A DNA stretch of 64,000 nucleotides, taken from contig CALRKY020000003.1 in the NCBI GenBank assembly GCA_943368345.1, forward strand, positions 58,195 to 122,194, given 5' to 3'. The notes under the pieces were generated by a model. The model was not told where the DNA came from, made no database searches, and worked only from the letters and a program-made list of their open reading frames with translations. This stretch comes from JADCGM01 sp943368345. Lineage in GTDB: Bacteria > Pseudomonadota > Alphaproteobacteria > Sphingomonadales > Sphingomonadaceae. A program made the translations under genes and the position numbers. Below are positions 36,040-44,387 of this stretch, piece after piece (position 1 is the stretch's first letter; each line of letters starts with the position of its first letter).

Positions 36040-36549
36040 TCAGCGCCGTCGCCGCAGGATCACATACCAGGCCCCGGCCCCGCCGTGGCGCGGATGGGCG
36101 GTGCGCAGGGCCGCCACATAGGGGCGCAGGCGCGGGGTATCGAGCCAATTGGCGAGGGAAGCGCGCAGGATGCCGCGGCCCTCTCCCGCGCCGCCACCCT
36201 TGCCAGTTACCACCAGCAGAGTGCGGGCACCCTGGGTGGAGCCGCGCTCAACGGCGTCGATCAATGCCGCATGGGCCGCTGCCACCGTCAGGCCGTGCAG
36301 GTCGATGCTGCGGTCGGGTTCGAGGCGACCCTGCCGGGTGCGGCGATCCCAGCCGCCATCAAGCGTTGCCGCGACCACCGGTTTGGCAAGCTCCATGCGG
36401 GAGGTTTTTGGAGCCACCGCCTCGGTTGGCCGAATGGCCATCACCGGACCGGCGGCGGGTGGCCGGATACGGCGTCCGGTCAGCGGCCGGACGGTCGCCG
36501 ATACCCGCGACCAGAGCGAGAGTTCATCAGGGTCGAGCGGGCGTGCCAT
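36040..36549 (-). CDS. Smr domain protein
   Basis: The 169-residue protein has a C-terminal Smr domain (about residues 80-169) with DLHGLTVAAAHAALIDAV, LLVVTGKGGG and GAWYVILRRR. Small Smr domains are linked to nucleic-acid nicking or RNA cleavage in ribosome rescue. The N-terminal third is a linker. The gene starts inside the 3' end of mltA (23-bp overlap), the usual pairing in alphaproteobacteria. Confidence 0.9.
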   Translation of the reverse strand: MARPLDPDELSLWSRVSATVRPLTGRRIRPPAAGPVMAIRPTEAVAPKTSRMELAKPVVAATLDGGWDRRTRQGRLEPDRSIDLHGLTVAAAHAALIDAVERGSTQGARTLLVVTGKGGGAGEGRGILRASLANWLDTPRLRPYVAALRTAHPRHGGAGAWYVILRRRR

Positions 36550-37774
36550 TGGCCAGCAACCGCGCCACAGCCGCCTTCGGCAGCAGGAAGACCGCCCGTC
36601 CGGTGCTGGACAGCCCCCCGGCGATCTTCCGCGCCCGGTCGCCGGGACCCCAGAACAGGTCAAAGCGGTTGGCACCCTTGATGGCACCGCCGGTATCCTG
36701 CGCCACCATCAGCGCGCGAAACGGCGTCATCGCATAGCCGGGTGGGGTCGCGGCCGGCTCCGGGATGCTGGTGTCGAGCCAGAGCGGCGCGCCGAGCGGG
36801 GTGAAGGCCGGATCGGCGGCGACCGACAGCGCTGGTGTCAGGGCTATATTCAACGCGCCAAGCGGCCCATCCCCGGTCAGCAGCTTGAAGAAAATATAGG
36901 AGCCATTTTCCCGCATCAGCGCCTTGCCAGCCTCAGGGTTGGCCTTCATCCAGCTGATGATGCCGTCCATCGAGGCCTGGCCTTTGCCGAGTAAATTGCG
37001 GTCCCGCAGCAGCTTGCCGATGCCGACATAGTCGCGGCCATTCTGACCATCATAACCAATCCGGAGCACATTGCCGTCGGCCAGCCGGACCCGGCCCGAC
37101 CCCTGGATATGCAGGAAAAACAGCTCGTAAGGGTCGGCGACCCAGGCAACCTCCAGCCCGCGCCCGGCAAGCGCGCCATCCTCAATCTCGGCCCGGTCAA
37201 AATAGGGTACCAGCGTCGCGTTGGCGACCCGGCCCCGGATGCGCTTGCCCTTCAGGCTTTCGGCAAACTGGCCAAGATCAACCTCCACCAGTTCGGGCGG
37301 ACGCTTGTAGACCGGGAAGGGCGAGCCTGGCTTGTTGGTCAGCGCACCGATCAGTTCCGGCTCGAAATAGCCGGTGTTGAGCCCGGTTCCCTCACCAACG
37401 ATGATCGTTCCAAACTCGCCTTCAAAAAACGCCCGCGCATCTGTGGCTTGGTTGGCGCAAACAGCAGTCCAGTCGGCAGCGGTCGTCAGACCACTGGGGT
37501 CCGCCCGCCGCGCCAACACCCGGCAGGACTTGCGGAAGGTGGCGAGCGACGGTGCTAGGTCAGCCTCGGCCCAGCCCGGCAGCTCCGCCAACGCCGGTCC
37601 GGCGCGCACCCCAGTTTCCAGCGCAGTTTTCGGCGCAGCAACTATCGGCGGGACGACTGGCGCAACAGGTGTGACCACCGGTGGCGGTGCAACAGGCGCG
37701 AGCGGCGGCACGCGGCGCGGCGTTCCGCAGGCGGCGAGCAGGCAGAGCAAGGCCAAAACAGCAAACCGGCGCAC
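36527..37774 (-). CDS. mltA: Membrane-bound lytic murein transglycosylase A
   Basis: The 415-residue lipoprotein cleaves peptidoglycan glycan strands to anhydromuramyl products. It has a lipobox LLAAC with C16 as the lipidated residue, a proline-rich linker (about 20-48), the MltA barrel domain (GLNTGYFEPEL to DPYELFFLHIQGSGRV) and the C-terminal 3D domain with catalytic aspartate in QDTGGAIKGANRFDLFWG. The length suits the family. It sits between the Tim44-like gene upstream and smr downstream on the same strand. Confidence 0.94.
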   Translation of the reverse strand: MRRFAVLALLCLLAACGTPRRVPPLAPVAPPPVVTPVAPVVPPIVAAPKTALETGVRAGPALAELPGWAEADLAPSLATFRKSCRVLARRADPSGLTTAADWTAVCANQATDARAFFEGEFGTIIVGEGTGLNTGYFEPELIGALTNKPGSPFPVYKRPPELVEVDLGQFAESLKGKRIRGRVANATLVPYFDRAEIEDGALAGRGLEVAWVADPYELFFLHIQGSGRVRLADGNVLRIGYDGQNGRDYVGIGKLLRDRNLLGKGQASMDGIISWMKANPEAGKALMRENGSYIFFKLLTGDGPLGALNIALTPALSVAADPAFTPLGAPLWLDTSIPEPAATPPGYAMTPFRALMVAQDTGGAIKGANRFDLFWGPGDRARKIAGGLSSTGRAVFLLPKAAVARLLANGTPARP

Positions 37775-37802
37775 GCGATACTCCCGCTACCGACCCGTGC
37801 GA

Positions 37803-38474
37803 TCAGACGACGTCGTCGGTTTCGATCAGCAGCCAGTTGGGATCCTTCGACCCGACATGGCGGCTGAAGGTCCAGACATCATGGGTCGGCGCCGCATCGG
37901 ACAGCGACCCGGAAATGACATTGCCGTCCCGGTCGCGCGTGACCGCAATCAGGTCGGCATCAAAGCGCAGGGTGACTTCGGCCATCGATCCTGACAGCTG
38001 CGCCGTTTCAATCCCAACCTTGTCGATCCGCACCAACCGGTTTTCCAGAACATGGCCAGCGGCTTCCCGGTCAGCAATTGCCTGTTTGAACTGCTGCGCC
38101 AGATCGTCGGACACCAGCCCGGCAAAGGCGGCCTCGTCGCCCTTCCAGAACGCCTCCAGGATCATGCGGTAGGCCCCGGTCGCGCCTTCGACAAAGCGGA
38201 TCGGCTCGAAATAGGGGTCAACCTCGGCAATGGCCTCCAGCGGCGACTGCAGAGCGGGATCGGTCCCGGCAGGCAGTTCGACATGGGCCGGCGACCGGGC
38301 ATCCCGAACCGCCGCCGCCGGCCGCGCCACTTCCGTGCGGTTGCCGACAAAGGCATCGCCAGCCGGATTTTCATGGCCGGTCCTCCGCCCGAGCACACTC
38401 ACCAGGCGCAGCGCGATGAACCCGGCCAGCATCGCCAGGAACACAATTTCGACCCACCAGTTATCATCCGACAT
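37803..38474 (-). CDS. Tim44/TimA-family protein
   Basis: The 223-residue protein has an N-terminal membrane segment (about residues 7-26), a variable linker and a Tim44-like domain (about 80-223) with YRMILEAFWKGDEAAFAGLV and VTLRFDADLIAVTRD. Bacterial relatives of mitochondrial Tim44 are found next to mltA and opposite secB, exactly as here. They are proposed membrane adaptor proteins; a role in export is not established. ATG 38474 starts at the membrane segment. Confidence 0.87.
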   Translation of the reverse strand: MSDDNWWVEIVFLAMLAGFIALRLVSVLGRRTGHENPAGDAFVGNRTEVARPAAAVRDARSPAHVELPAGTDPALQSPLEAIAEVDPYFEPIRFVEGATGAYRMILEAFWKGDEAAFAGLVSDDLAQQFKQAIADREAAGHVLENRLVRIDKVGIETAQLSGSMAEVTLRFDADLIAVTRDRDGNVISGSLSDAAPTHDVWTFSRHVGSKDPNWLLIETDDVV

Positions 38475-38623
38475 CGGCTTGTCCGTCCAATCCACATACG
38501 CATACGCCCGCCCCCTGTAACAGGGTGGACGCGGTTGTGCTACCGTGGGGAATCCCCACGCTTGCCTCGCCACGGTACCCCTGCTAGCGCAGCGGCGCAT
38601 TTCCTGCTTTGAAAGATGAATCC

Positions 38624-39139
38624 ATGGCCGAAACCGACGAAGGCGTGTCCGCTCCAGCTGCAAACGGGGAGGATACCAGCCCGCAGGTCGGCATCCTGGC
38701 GCAATATGTGAAGGATCTGTCGTTCGAGAATCCGAACGCGCCGATGAGCTTTCAGGCCGGGGCTCCGCAGCCGCAGATCGAGATTGGCATCAACGTCAAC
38801 GCCCGCAAGGTCGGCGATGATGTGTTTGAGGTCGAGCTGAAGATCAATGCCGAGGCGAAGACCGACGACGCCACCGCTTTCATCGTCGAGCTGGTCTATG
38901 CCGGGCTGTTCGGGATGCGCAATGTGCCCGACGAGGCGCTGGAGCCGTTCCTGGTGGTCGAGGCTCCGCGGCTGATTTTCCCGTTCGCGCGGCGGATCGT
39001 TGCCGACTGCACCCGCGACGGCGGTTTCCCGCCGCTGCTGCTGGAACCCATCGACTTCGCCGCGCTCTACATGGCGCAGCGCGACGCGAATGGCGGCGAG
39101 CTTGACGTGTTCGCCGGCCCCGCCGAGGGCAATGCCTAG
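38624..39139 (+). CDS. secB: Protein-export chaperone SecB
   Basis: The 171-residue chaperone keeps preproteins unfolded and hands them to SecA. It has the family features ILAQYVKDLSFENPNAP, the VFEVELKINAEAK strand and the FPFARRIVADCTRDGGFPPL segment that binds SecA. An acidic N-terminal extension precedes the domain. ATG 38624 was chosen; a TTG five codons upstream is possible. It is divergent from the Tim44-like gene. Confidence 0.96.
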   Translation: MAETDEGVSAPAANGEDTSPQVGILAQYVKDLSFENPNAPMSFQAGAPQPQIEIGINVNARKVGDDVFEVELKINAEAKTDDATAFIVELVYAGLFGMRNVPDEALEPFLVVEAPRLIFPFARRIVADCTRDGGFPPLLLEPIDFAALYMAQRDANGGELDVFAGPAEGNA

Positions 39140-39219
39140 CTGTCCGTTCGGGCCGGGTCTGACGTCAGTGTTGCGGTCCGGGCATGGCGTTCGGCGCGGA
39201 AGGGCGTAAGGCTGGCCGC

Positions 39220-40821
39220 ATGTCCAAGTCCAAATCCCCTGCGTCCACCTCCGGCGGGCTGATCAAGGCCACCGGCGTCATCGGCGGGTTGACGCTGGTC
39301 AGCCGCTTTGCCGGGTTTGCCCGCGACATGCTGGCGGCCCGCATCCTTGGCGCAGGCTTTGCCGCCGATGCGTTCCTCGTTGCCTTCCGCCTGCCGAACC
39401 TGTTCCGGCGGTTGTTCGCCGAAGGGGCATTTTCGGCGGCCTATGTGCCGATGTTCAGTCGCAAGCTGCACGGGCCGGATGGGCGGAACGGCGCGCGGGC
39501 TTTCTCCGAGGATGTTCTGTCGGTATTCGTGCCGGTGCTGCTGCTGTTCACCGCGCTGATGGAAATCATCATGCCCGCTATCGTATGGGCGATGGCGAGC
39601 GGCTTTCAATCGGTGCCCGGCAAATTTGAACTGACCGTTGAATTGACCCGGCTGGCCTTCCCCTATCTGCTGTTGATCAGTCTGGTTTCGCTGCTGACCG
39701 GTGTGCTGAATTCCATGTCGAAATTTGCCGCAGGGGCAGCGGCGCCGATCCTGTTCAATCTGGTGCTGGTTGGCGGGATATTGGTCGGGGCCGAACTGCG
39801 CGGACCCGGCGGCGATGATGTGGTCGTCGCACGGGCCTATGCGGTGGCGATCACCGTGTCCGGGCTCATCCAGTTCGCCTGGCTGATGTGGGCGGTGAAA
39901 CGGGCCGGTTTGTCGCTCCGGCTGCGCTGGCCGCGCCTGACCCCGGACGTGCGGGAACTCGGGCGGATCATCCTGCCCGCCACCTTTGGCGCAGGCATTT
40001 ATCAGTTGTCGATTTTCATCGATACCTTCTTTGCCACCTCCCTGCCGCAAGGGTCGATGGCCTATCTGAACTTTGCCGACCGGTTGAACCAGCTGCCGCT
40101 CGGCATCATCGGCATTGCGCTCGGCACCGCGATCCTGCCGACGCTCGCGCGCTATATCGGCACCAATGACGAAAGCCGCGCCGCCACGGTGCAGGCGACG
40201 GCGATCGAACTGGCGATGCTGCTGACCCTGCCGGCGGCAGTCGCGCTCGCCGTCTGTGCCGAGCCGCTGGTTACCGCTTTCTATGTTGGCGGTAAATTCA
40301 CCCTGAGCGATGCGCAAACCACGGCGCAGGTGCTCGCCTGTCTGGTCGCGGGCCTCCCGGCCTATGTGCTGCTGAAGGTACTGACCCCGGCCTTTTTCGC
40401 CCGGAAGGACACCAGAACCCCGGTTAAGACCGCCGCGCTGGTGCTCGGCGTCAATATCGCGCTGAATTTCCTGCTAATCGGCCGCTTCGGGATTGTCGGG
40501 CTGGCACTGGCGGGGGCGGCGGCGGCGTGGATCAATTCGATCCTGCTCTATGTGATCCTGGTCCGGCGCGGCCATTTCCATATTTCCACACCGCTCTGGT
40601 GGCGGTTGGCCCGGCAACTGGCCTGCGCACTAGCGATGGGGGCGATGCTGTTCTGGCTGCGCGGCCTCACCGCCGGGCTGTTTGCTGGATCGACCGGCGA
40701 CCGGCTTGTCGGGATCGGAGCGCTGGTCGGCGGCGGCATGGCGGTGTATTTTGCGCTGGCCTGGGTGTCGGGCGCCTTTGACCGCACCCTGCTGAAACAA
40801 TTGCGACGCCGGGAGGCCTGA
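39220..40821 (+). CDS. murJ: Lipid II flippase MurJ
   Basis: The 533-residue polytopic protein has about 14 membrane segments and moves lipid II across the inner membrane for peptidoglycan synthesis. Identifying segments are SRFAGFARDMLAARILGAG, FRLPNLFRRLFAEGAFSAAYVP and FIDTFFATSLPQGSMAYLNF. The charged residues R (in ARDML) and R (in RLPNLFRR) known to be needed are present. The gap to trpS is four bases, so they are co-transcribed. Confidence 0.95.
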   Translation: MSKSKSPASTSGGLIKATGVIGGLTLVSRFAGFARDMLAARILGAGFAADAFLVAFRLPNLFRRLFAEGAFSAAYVPMFSRKLHGPDGRNGARAFSEDVLSVFVPVLLLFTALMEIIMPAIVWAMASGFQSVPGKFELTVELTRLAFPYLLLISLVSLLTGVLNSMSKFAAGAAAPILFNLVLVGGILVGAELRGPGGDDVVVARAYAVAITVSGLIQFAWLMWAVKRAGLSLRLRWPRLTPDVRELGRIILPATFGAGIYQLSIFIDTFFATSLPQGSMAYLNFADRLNQLPLGIIGIALGTAILPTLARYIGTNDESRAATVQATAIELAMLLTLPAAVALAVCAEPLVTAFYVGGKFTLSDAQTTAQVLACLVAGLPAYVLLKVLTPAFFARKDTRTPVKTAALVLGVNIALNFLLIGRFGIVGLALAGAAAAWINSILLYVILVRRGHFHISTPLWWRLARQLACALAMGAMLFWLRGLTAGLFAGSTGDRLVGIGALVGGGMAVYFALAWVSGAFDRTLLKQLRRREA

Positions 40822-40825
40822 TCGA

Positions 40826-41824
40826 GTGAATCGCGTATTTTCCGGTATCCAGCCGACCGGCAACCTGCACCTTGGCAATTATCTGGGTGCGATCCGCAAC
40901 TGGACCGCGATGCAGGCCGATTTTGAATGCGTTTATTGCATCGTCGACCTGCACGCGATCACGGTGTGGCAGGAGCCGACAGCGCTGCGCGCTGCGACCC
41001 GCGAGATGACCGCCGCGCTGCTCGCCAGCGGCATCGACCCCGACCGCTCCATCCTGTTCAACCAGAGCCAGGTTCGGGCGCACGCGGAACTCGCCTGGGT
41101 GCTCAACTGCGTCGCGCGGGTCGGCTGGGTCAACCGCATGACCCAGTTCAAGGAAAAATCCGGCAAGGACCGGGAAGGATCGTCGGTCGGGCTTTATGTC
41201 TATCCGGTGCTGCAGGCAGCGGACATTCTTGCCTACCGCGCCACCCATGTTCCGGTGGGGGAGGACCAGAAACAACATCTGGAACTCGCCCGCGACATCG
41301 CCGCCAAATTCAACACCGACTACGGGGTCGACTATTTCCCGCAGCCCGAACCGGTGATCCTGGGGCAGGCGGCGCGGGTGATGTCGCTGCGGGATGGCAC
41401 CGCGAAAATGTCGAAGTCCGACCCGTCGGACATGAGCCGGATCAACCTGACCGACGATGCCGACACCATTGCCAACAAGATCAAACGCGCCAAGACCGAC
41501 GCTGAACTGCTGCCCGATGACCCCAAATTGCTGGCCGACCGACCGGAAGCGCGCAACCTCGTCGGTATTTATGCCGCCCTCGCCAACATGACCGAAACGG
41601 CGGTGCTGACCGATTTTGCCGGAAAGGGCTTTGGTGCTTTCAAACCAGCGCTCGCCGACCTGACCGTGACCTCGCTTGCCCCGATCAGCGCTCGCTTCAA
41701 CACCCTGCGCCCCGAAACCGCCTTCCTCGATTCCATCCTCGCCGAAGGAGCCGACCGCGCCGCCGCCATCGCCGATGCCGTCCGCCGCGAGGTCTATGAC
41801 ATCGTCGGGTTTTTGCAGCGGTAG
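40826..41824 (+). CDS. trpS: Tryptophanyl-tRNA synthetase
   Basis: The 332-residue class I synthetase charges tRNA-Trp. It begins RVFSGIQPTGNLHLGNYLGA, containing the HIGH-like motif, and has AKMSKSDPSD as the KMSKS loop. The length is typical of the bacterial enzyme. The start is GTG at 40826, four bases after the murJ stop. No leader or T-box is expected or seen in this lineage. Confidence 0.97.
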   Translation: MNRVFSGIQPTGNLHLGNYLGAIRNWTAMQADFECVYCIVDLHAITVWQEPTALRAATREMTAALLASGIDPDRSILFNQSQVRAHAELAWVLNCVARVGWVNRMTQFKEKSGKDREGSSVGLYVYPVLQAADILAYRATHVPVGEDQKQHLELARDIAAKFNTDYGVDYFPQPEPVILGQAARVMSLRDGTAKMSKSDPSDMSRINLTDDADTIANKIKRAKTDAELLPDDPKLLADRPEARNLVGIYAALANMTETAVLTDFAGKGFGAFKPALADLTVTSLAPISARFNTLRPETAFLDSILAEGADRAAAIADAVRREVYDIVGFLQR

Positions 41825-41873
41825 CGGTCCGTCCGCCTTGCCGCCGCCGTGATCAACCCATACGTCGCAGATC

Positions 41874-42191
41874 GTGCCCGAGCGTAGCCCCCTTCGTCGC
41901 GTCTTGCAGAGCCAACCGGTGCGGATCATCCAACTGGTGATCGGGGCGGTGCTGATGGTGCTCGGGCCGCTGATCGGCGGACCGCTCCCGGGGCCGCTCG
42001 GCTTCCTGTTTTTCGGGCTGGGCCTAGCGCTGGTGCTGCGCAATTCACTGTGGGCGCGGCGGCATTACACCGTGTTGAAGCGCCGCTACCCAAAGGCTGG
42101 CAGCTGGTCGGACTGGGCGCTCAGGCGGCGGGCCCGGTCAGGGAAGACGCAGCAGCAGCCGGACGATCGACCGGACCCGCGGCGAGAATAA
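41874..42191 (+). CDS. Small membrane protein with PGPG-type segment
   Basis: The 105-residue protein has a hydrophobic hairpin (about residues 17-56) containing GPLIGGPLPGPLGFLFFGLG, similar to small membrane proteins named for a PGPGW motif, and a basic C-terminal tail. The function is unknown. The start is GTG at 41874. Its last 54 bases overlap the 3' end of the oxidoreductase gene on the other strand, so the tail may be less certain. Confidence 0.65.
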   Translation: MPERSPLRRVLQSQPVRIIQLVIGAVLMVLGPLIGGPLPGPLGFLFFGLGLALVLRNSLWARRHYTVLKRRYPKAGSWSDWALRRRARSGKTQQQPDDRPDPRRE

Positions 42192-43541
42192 CGTCGCGGT
42201 AAAGGCACTGCCCGCCGTCGCCTTCGAAATCTCGCCAAAGGTTGGATAGGGGGCCATGCCGCCGGACAGGCTGCTGAGTTTCAACCGGTTGCGGATCGCC
42301 AATTCCCAATATTGGATGATCTCACCCGCCCCCGGACCGCACACCGTTGCGCCAATCGGCCTGCCGCCGACCGCCATGACCTTCAGGCCGCCCGCCGTCC
42401 GCCGTTCAGCCATCGCCCGGTCATTATGGTCAAAACCGAAACTCAGCACCGTCAGCTTATCGCCCCATTTGGCCCGAGCCTCCGCCTCGGTCGGGCCGAC
42501 CTGCGCCAGCTCCGGATCGGTGAAGGTCACCCAGGGCAGCACCGAATAATCGGCCTTGGCGGGGATGCGGAAGATGAGGTTGCGGATGACAATCCCGGCG
42601 TCATAGCCGGCCGCATGGGTCAACCGGGGGCCGTCGCGGCAATCGCCAGCGGCAAAAATATGTTTGTTGGTGGTCCGCAGCCGCGCATCAACCTTGATGC
42701 CATTGCGTCCGGTCTCGACCCCGGCGACCTCCAGCCCGAAGCCTTGGGTGCGGGCAACACGGCCCGCCGCAACCAGCAAATGGCTGCCGGTGACGGTCCG
42801 GCCATCCTCCAGCGCCACGCTGATGTTGCCGGACACCGCTGTTCCCTTGACGCCCTCGATCACCGTCACACCGTCGGCAATCAGCGCGGCACGGACGACC
42901 GCCACAAACGCCGGATCATCACGGGGCAGCAGCTTGTCCGCCTCGACGATTGTCACCGCACAGCCAAGCCGACGGTGCGCCTGCGCCAGTTCGCAGCCAA
43001 TCGCCCCGCCGCCTAGAATGATCAGATGCTCCGGTTTCTCCGGCAGATCGAACACGGTCTCGTTGGTAAGATACGGCGCCTCCCGCAGGCCTGGGATGGG
43101 TGGCACTGCCGGAGCCGATCCGGTTGCGATCACGATCCGCTTGGCCCGGTAGGTCTTGCCACCCGCCTCCAGCGTGTCGCGCCCGGTAAACCGGGCATAT
43201 TCCCGCACCACCTCGACGCCAAAGCCTTCAAACCGTTCGACGCTGTCATGCGGCGCAATCGCCGCGATCACGTCATGGACATGCGACTGGACCCGAGCCC
43301 AATTGACCGACGGTGGGGCAAAATCCACCCCGAACCCGCCAGACGTACCCGACACATGCGCGGCATGCGCCGCCGCCAGCAGCGCCTTGGATGGCACGCA
43401 GCCGGTGTTCAAACATTCCCCGCCCATATCGCCGGGCTCGAACAATACGACCTTCGCCCCGAATTGCGCGGTGCCGCCCGCAGTCACCAATCCGGCTGCG
43501 CCCGCCCCGATAATGGCGATGTCATGGGTGTAACCGCTCAT
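42138..43541 (-). CDS. FAD-dependent pyridine nucleotide-disulfide oxidoreductase
   Basis: The 467-residue flavoprotein has the FAD motif IAIIGAGAAGLVTAGG, the redox disulfide GGECLNTGCVPSKAL (C43 and C48), the NAD(P) motif LIILGGGAIGCELA and a C-terminal dimerisation domain. It resembles mercuric reductase and dihydrolipoyl dehydrogenase, but lacks an N-terminal heavy-metal domain and the C-terminal vicinal cysteines of MerA. The usual active-site H-E pair at the C-terminus is not evident. Its stop-start overlap with the TVP38 gene indicates joint function. Confidence 0.87.
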   Translation of the reverse strand: MSGYTHDIAIIGAGAAGLVTAGGTAQFGAKVVLFEPGDMGGECLNTGCVPSKALLAAAHAAHVSGTSGGFGVDFAPPSVNWARVQSHVHDVIAAIAPHDSVERFEGFGVEVVREYARFTGRDTLEAGGKTYRAKRIVIATGSAPAVPPIPGLREAPYLTNETVFDLPEKPEHLIILGGGAIGCELAQAHRRLGCAVTIVEADKLLPRDDPAFVAVVRAALIADGVTVIEGVKGTAVSGNISVALEDGRTVTGSHLLVAAGRVARTQGFGLEVAGVETGRNGIKVDARLRTTNKHIFAAGDCRDGPRLTHAAGYDAGIVIRNLIFRIPAKADYSVLPWVTFTDPELAQVGPTEAEARAKWGDKLTVLSFGFDHNDRAMAERRTAGGLKVMAVGGRPIGATVCGPGAGEIIQYWELAIRNRLKLSSLSGGMAPYPTFGEISKATAGSAFTATLFSPRVRSIVRLLLRLP

Positions 43542-44272
43542 TTGCCGCGCACCTTCTTCACGATGACCGGGATCAGCGACAACAGGCCCAAACCGACCAG
43601 AGGCAGGAAAATCTGCGGCTGCTGCACCAATTCGCTGAATGCCACACTGCGTCCGGCGGCCAGGGCCACGCCTGCCCCGGCACCGATACTGGCAAATATG
43701 AAGGTCGCGGGCATGATGCCCAAGGCTGTGGCGGTGAAGAAATGCGACAGCCGCACCCCGAACAATCCGGCGGCCAGGTTGATCACCCAGAATGGCACCA
43801 CCGGTGTCAGCCGCAGGGCCAGCAGATAGGAAAAGGCATCGCGCTCAAACCCGTCGTGCAGGCTGGCGAGCGCGCCACCAGCCCGTTTGGTCAGCAAATT
43901 GCCAAAGGCACTGCGGGAGGACAGGAACACGATGGTCGCCCCGACCGTCGCCCCAACAACGGTCAGCGCCCCGCCGAGCAAGGTGCCGAACAATAGCCCG
44001 CTGGAAATCGTCAGCACCGACGCCACCGGCACAAACACCATTGCCACCACCGCAATATAAACCAGCACAAAGATCAGCGCCGCCTGCACCTTGTGCGCCG
44101 CAACAAAGGCGGTCAGGTCGCCATAACGCGCCGACACCGCCTCCCACGACAGATACCGCCCGCCGCCCAGCGCCAGAAACACCGCCAGCGCCACCAGAAG
44201 CAGCGCAAGCGGAAGGAGACGCCGCCAGAGTGGGGCAGGGGGCGTGGCGGTTTGTGCGGGTTCGACGGTCAT
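43538..44272 (-). CDS. TVP38/TMEM64 (DedA-related) membrane protein
   Basis: The 244-residue protein has five to six membrane segments and the VTT-domain core FVPVASVLTISSGLLFG, GATIVFLSSRSAFG and LTPVVPFWVINLAAGLFG. VTT-domain proteins are linked to lipid transfer or scrambling and to metal or thiol stress in some bacteria. It overlaps the following oxidoreductase gene (ATGA); the two occur fused in some other bacteria, which implies a shared membrane redox task. Confidence 0.87.
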   Translation of the reverse strand: MTVEPAQTATPPAPLWRRLLPLALLLVALAVFLALGGGRYLSWEAVSARYGDLTAFVAAHKVQAALIFVLVYIAVVAMVFVPVASVLTISSGLLFGTLLGGALTVVGATVGATIVFLSSRSAFGNLLTKRAGGALASLHDGFERDAFSYLLALRLTPVVPFWVINLAAGLFGVRLSHFFTATALGIMPATFIFASIGAGAGVALAAGRSVAFSELVQQPQIFLPLVGLGLLSLIPVIVKKVRGK

Positions 44273-44387
44273 GCGCGCTATTACGCCTTACCCCGACCCC
44301 GAGATACAAGCGGAAAGTTAAATTAAGCGCCTAGCAGTGGTCTTCACGCTCCTGGGCCCCGGGCAAACCGCCGCACTTGCGCAGTGG

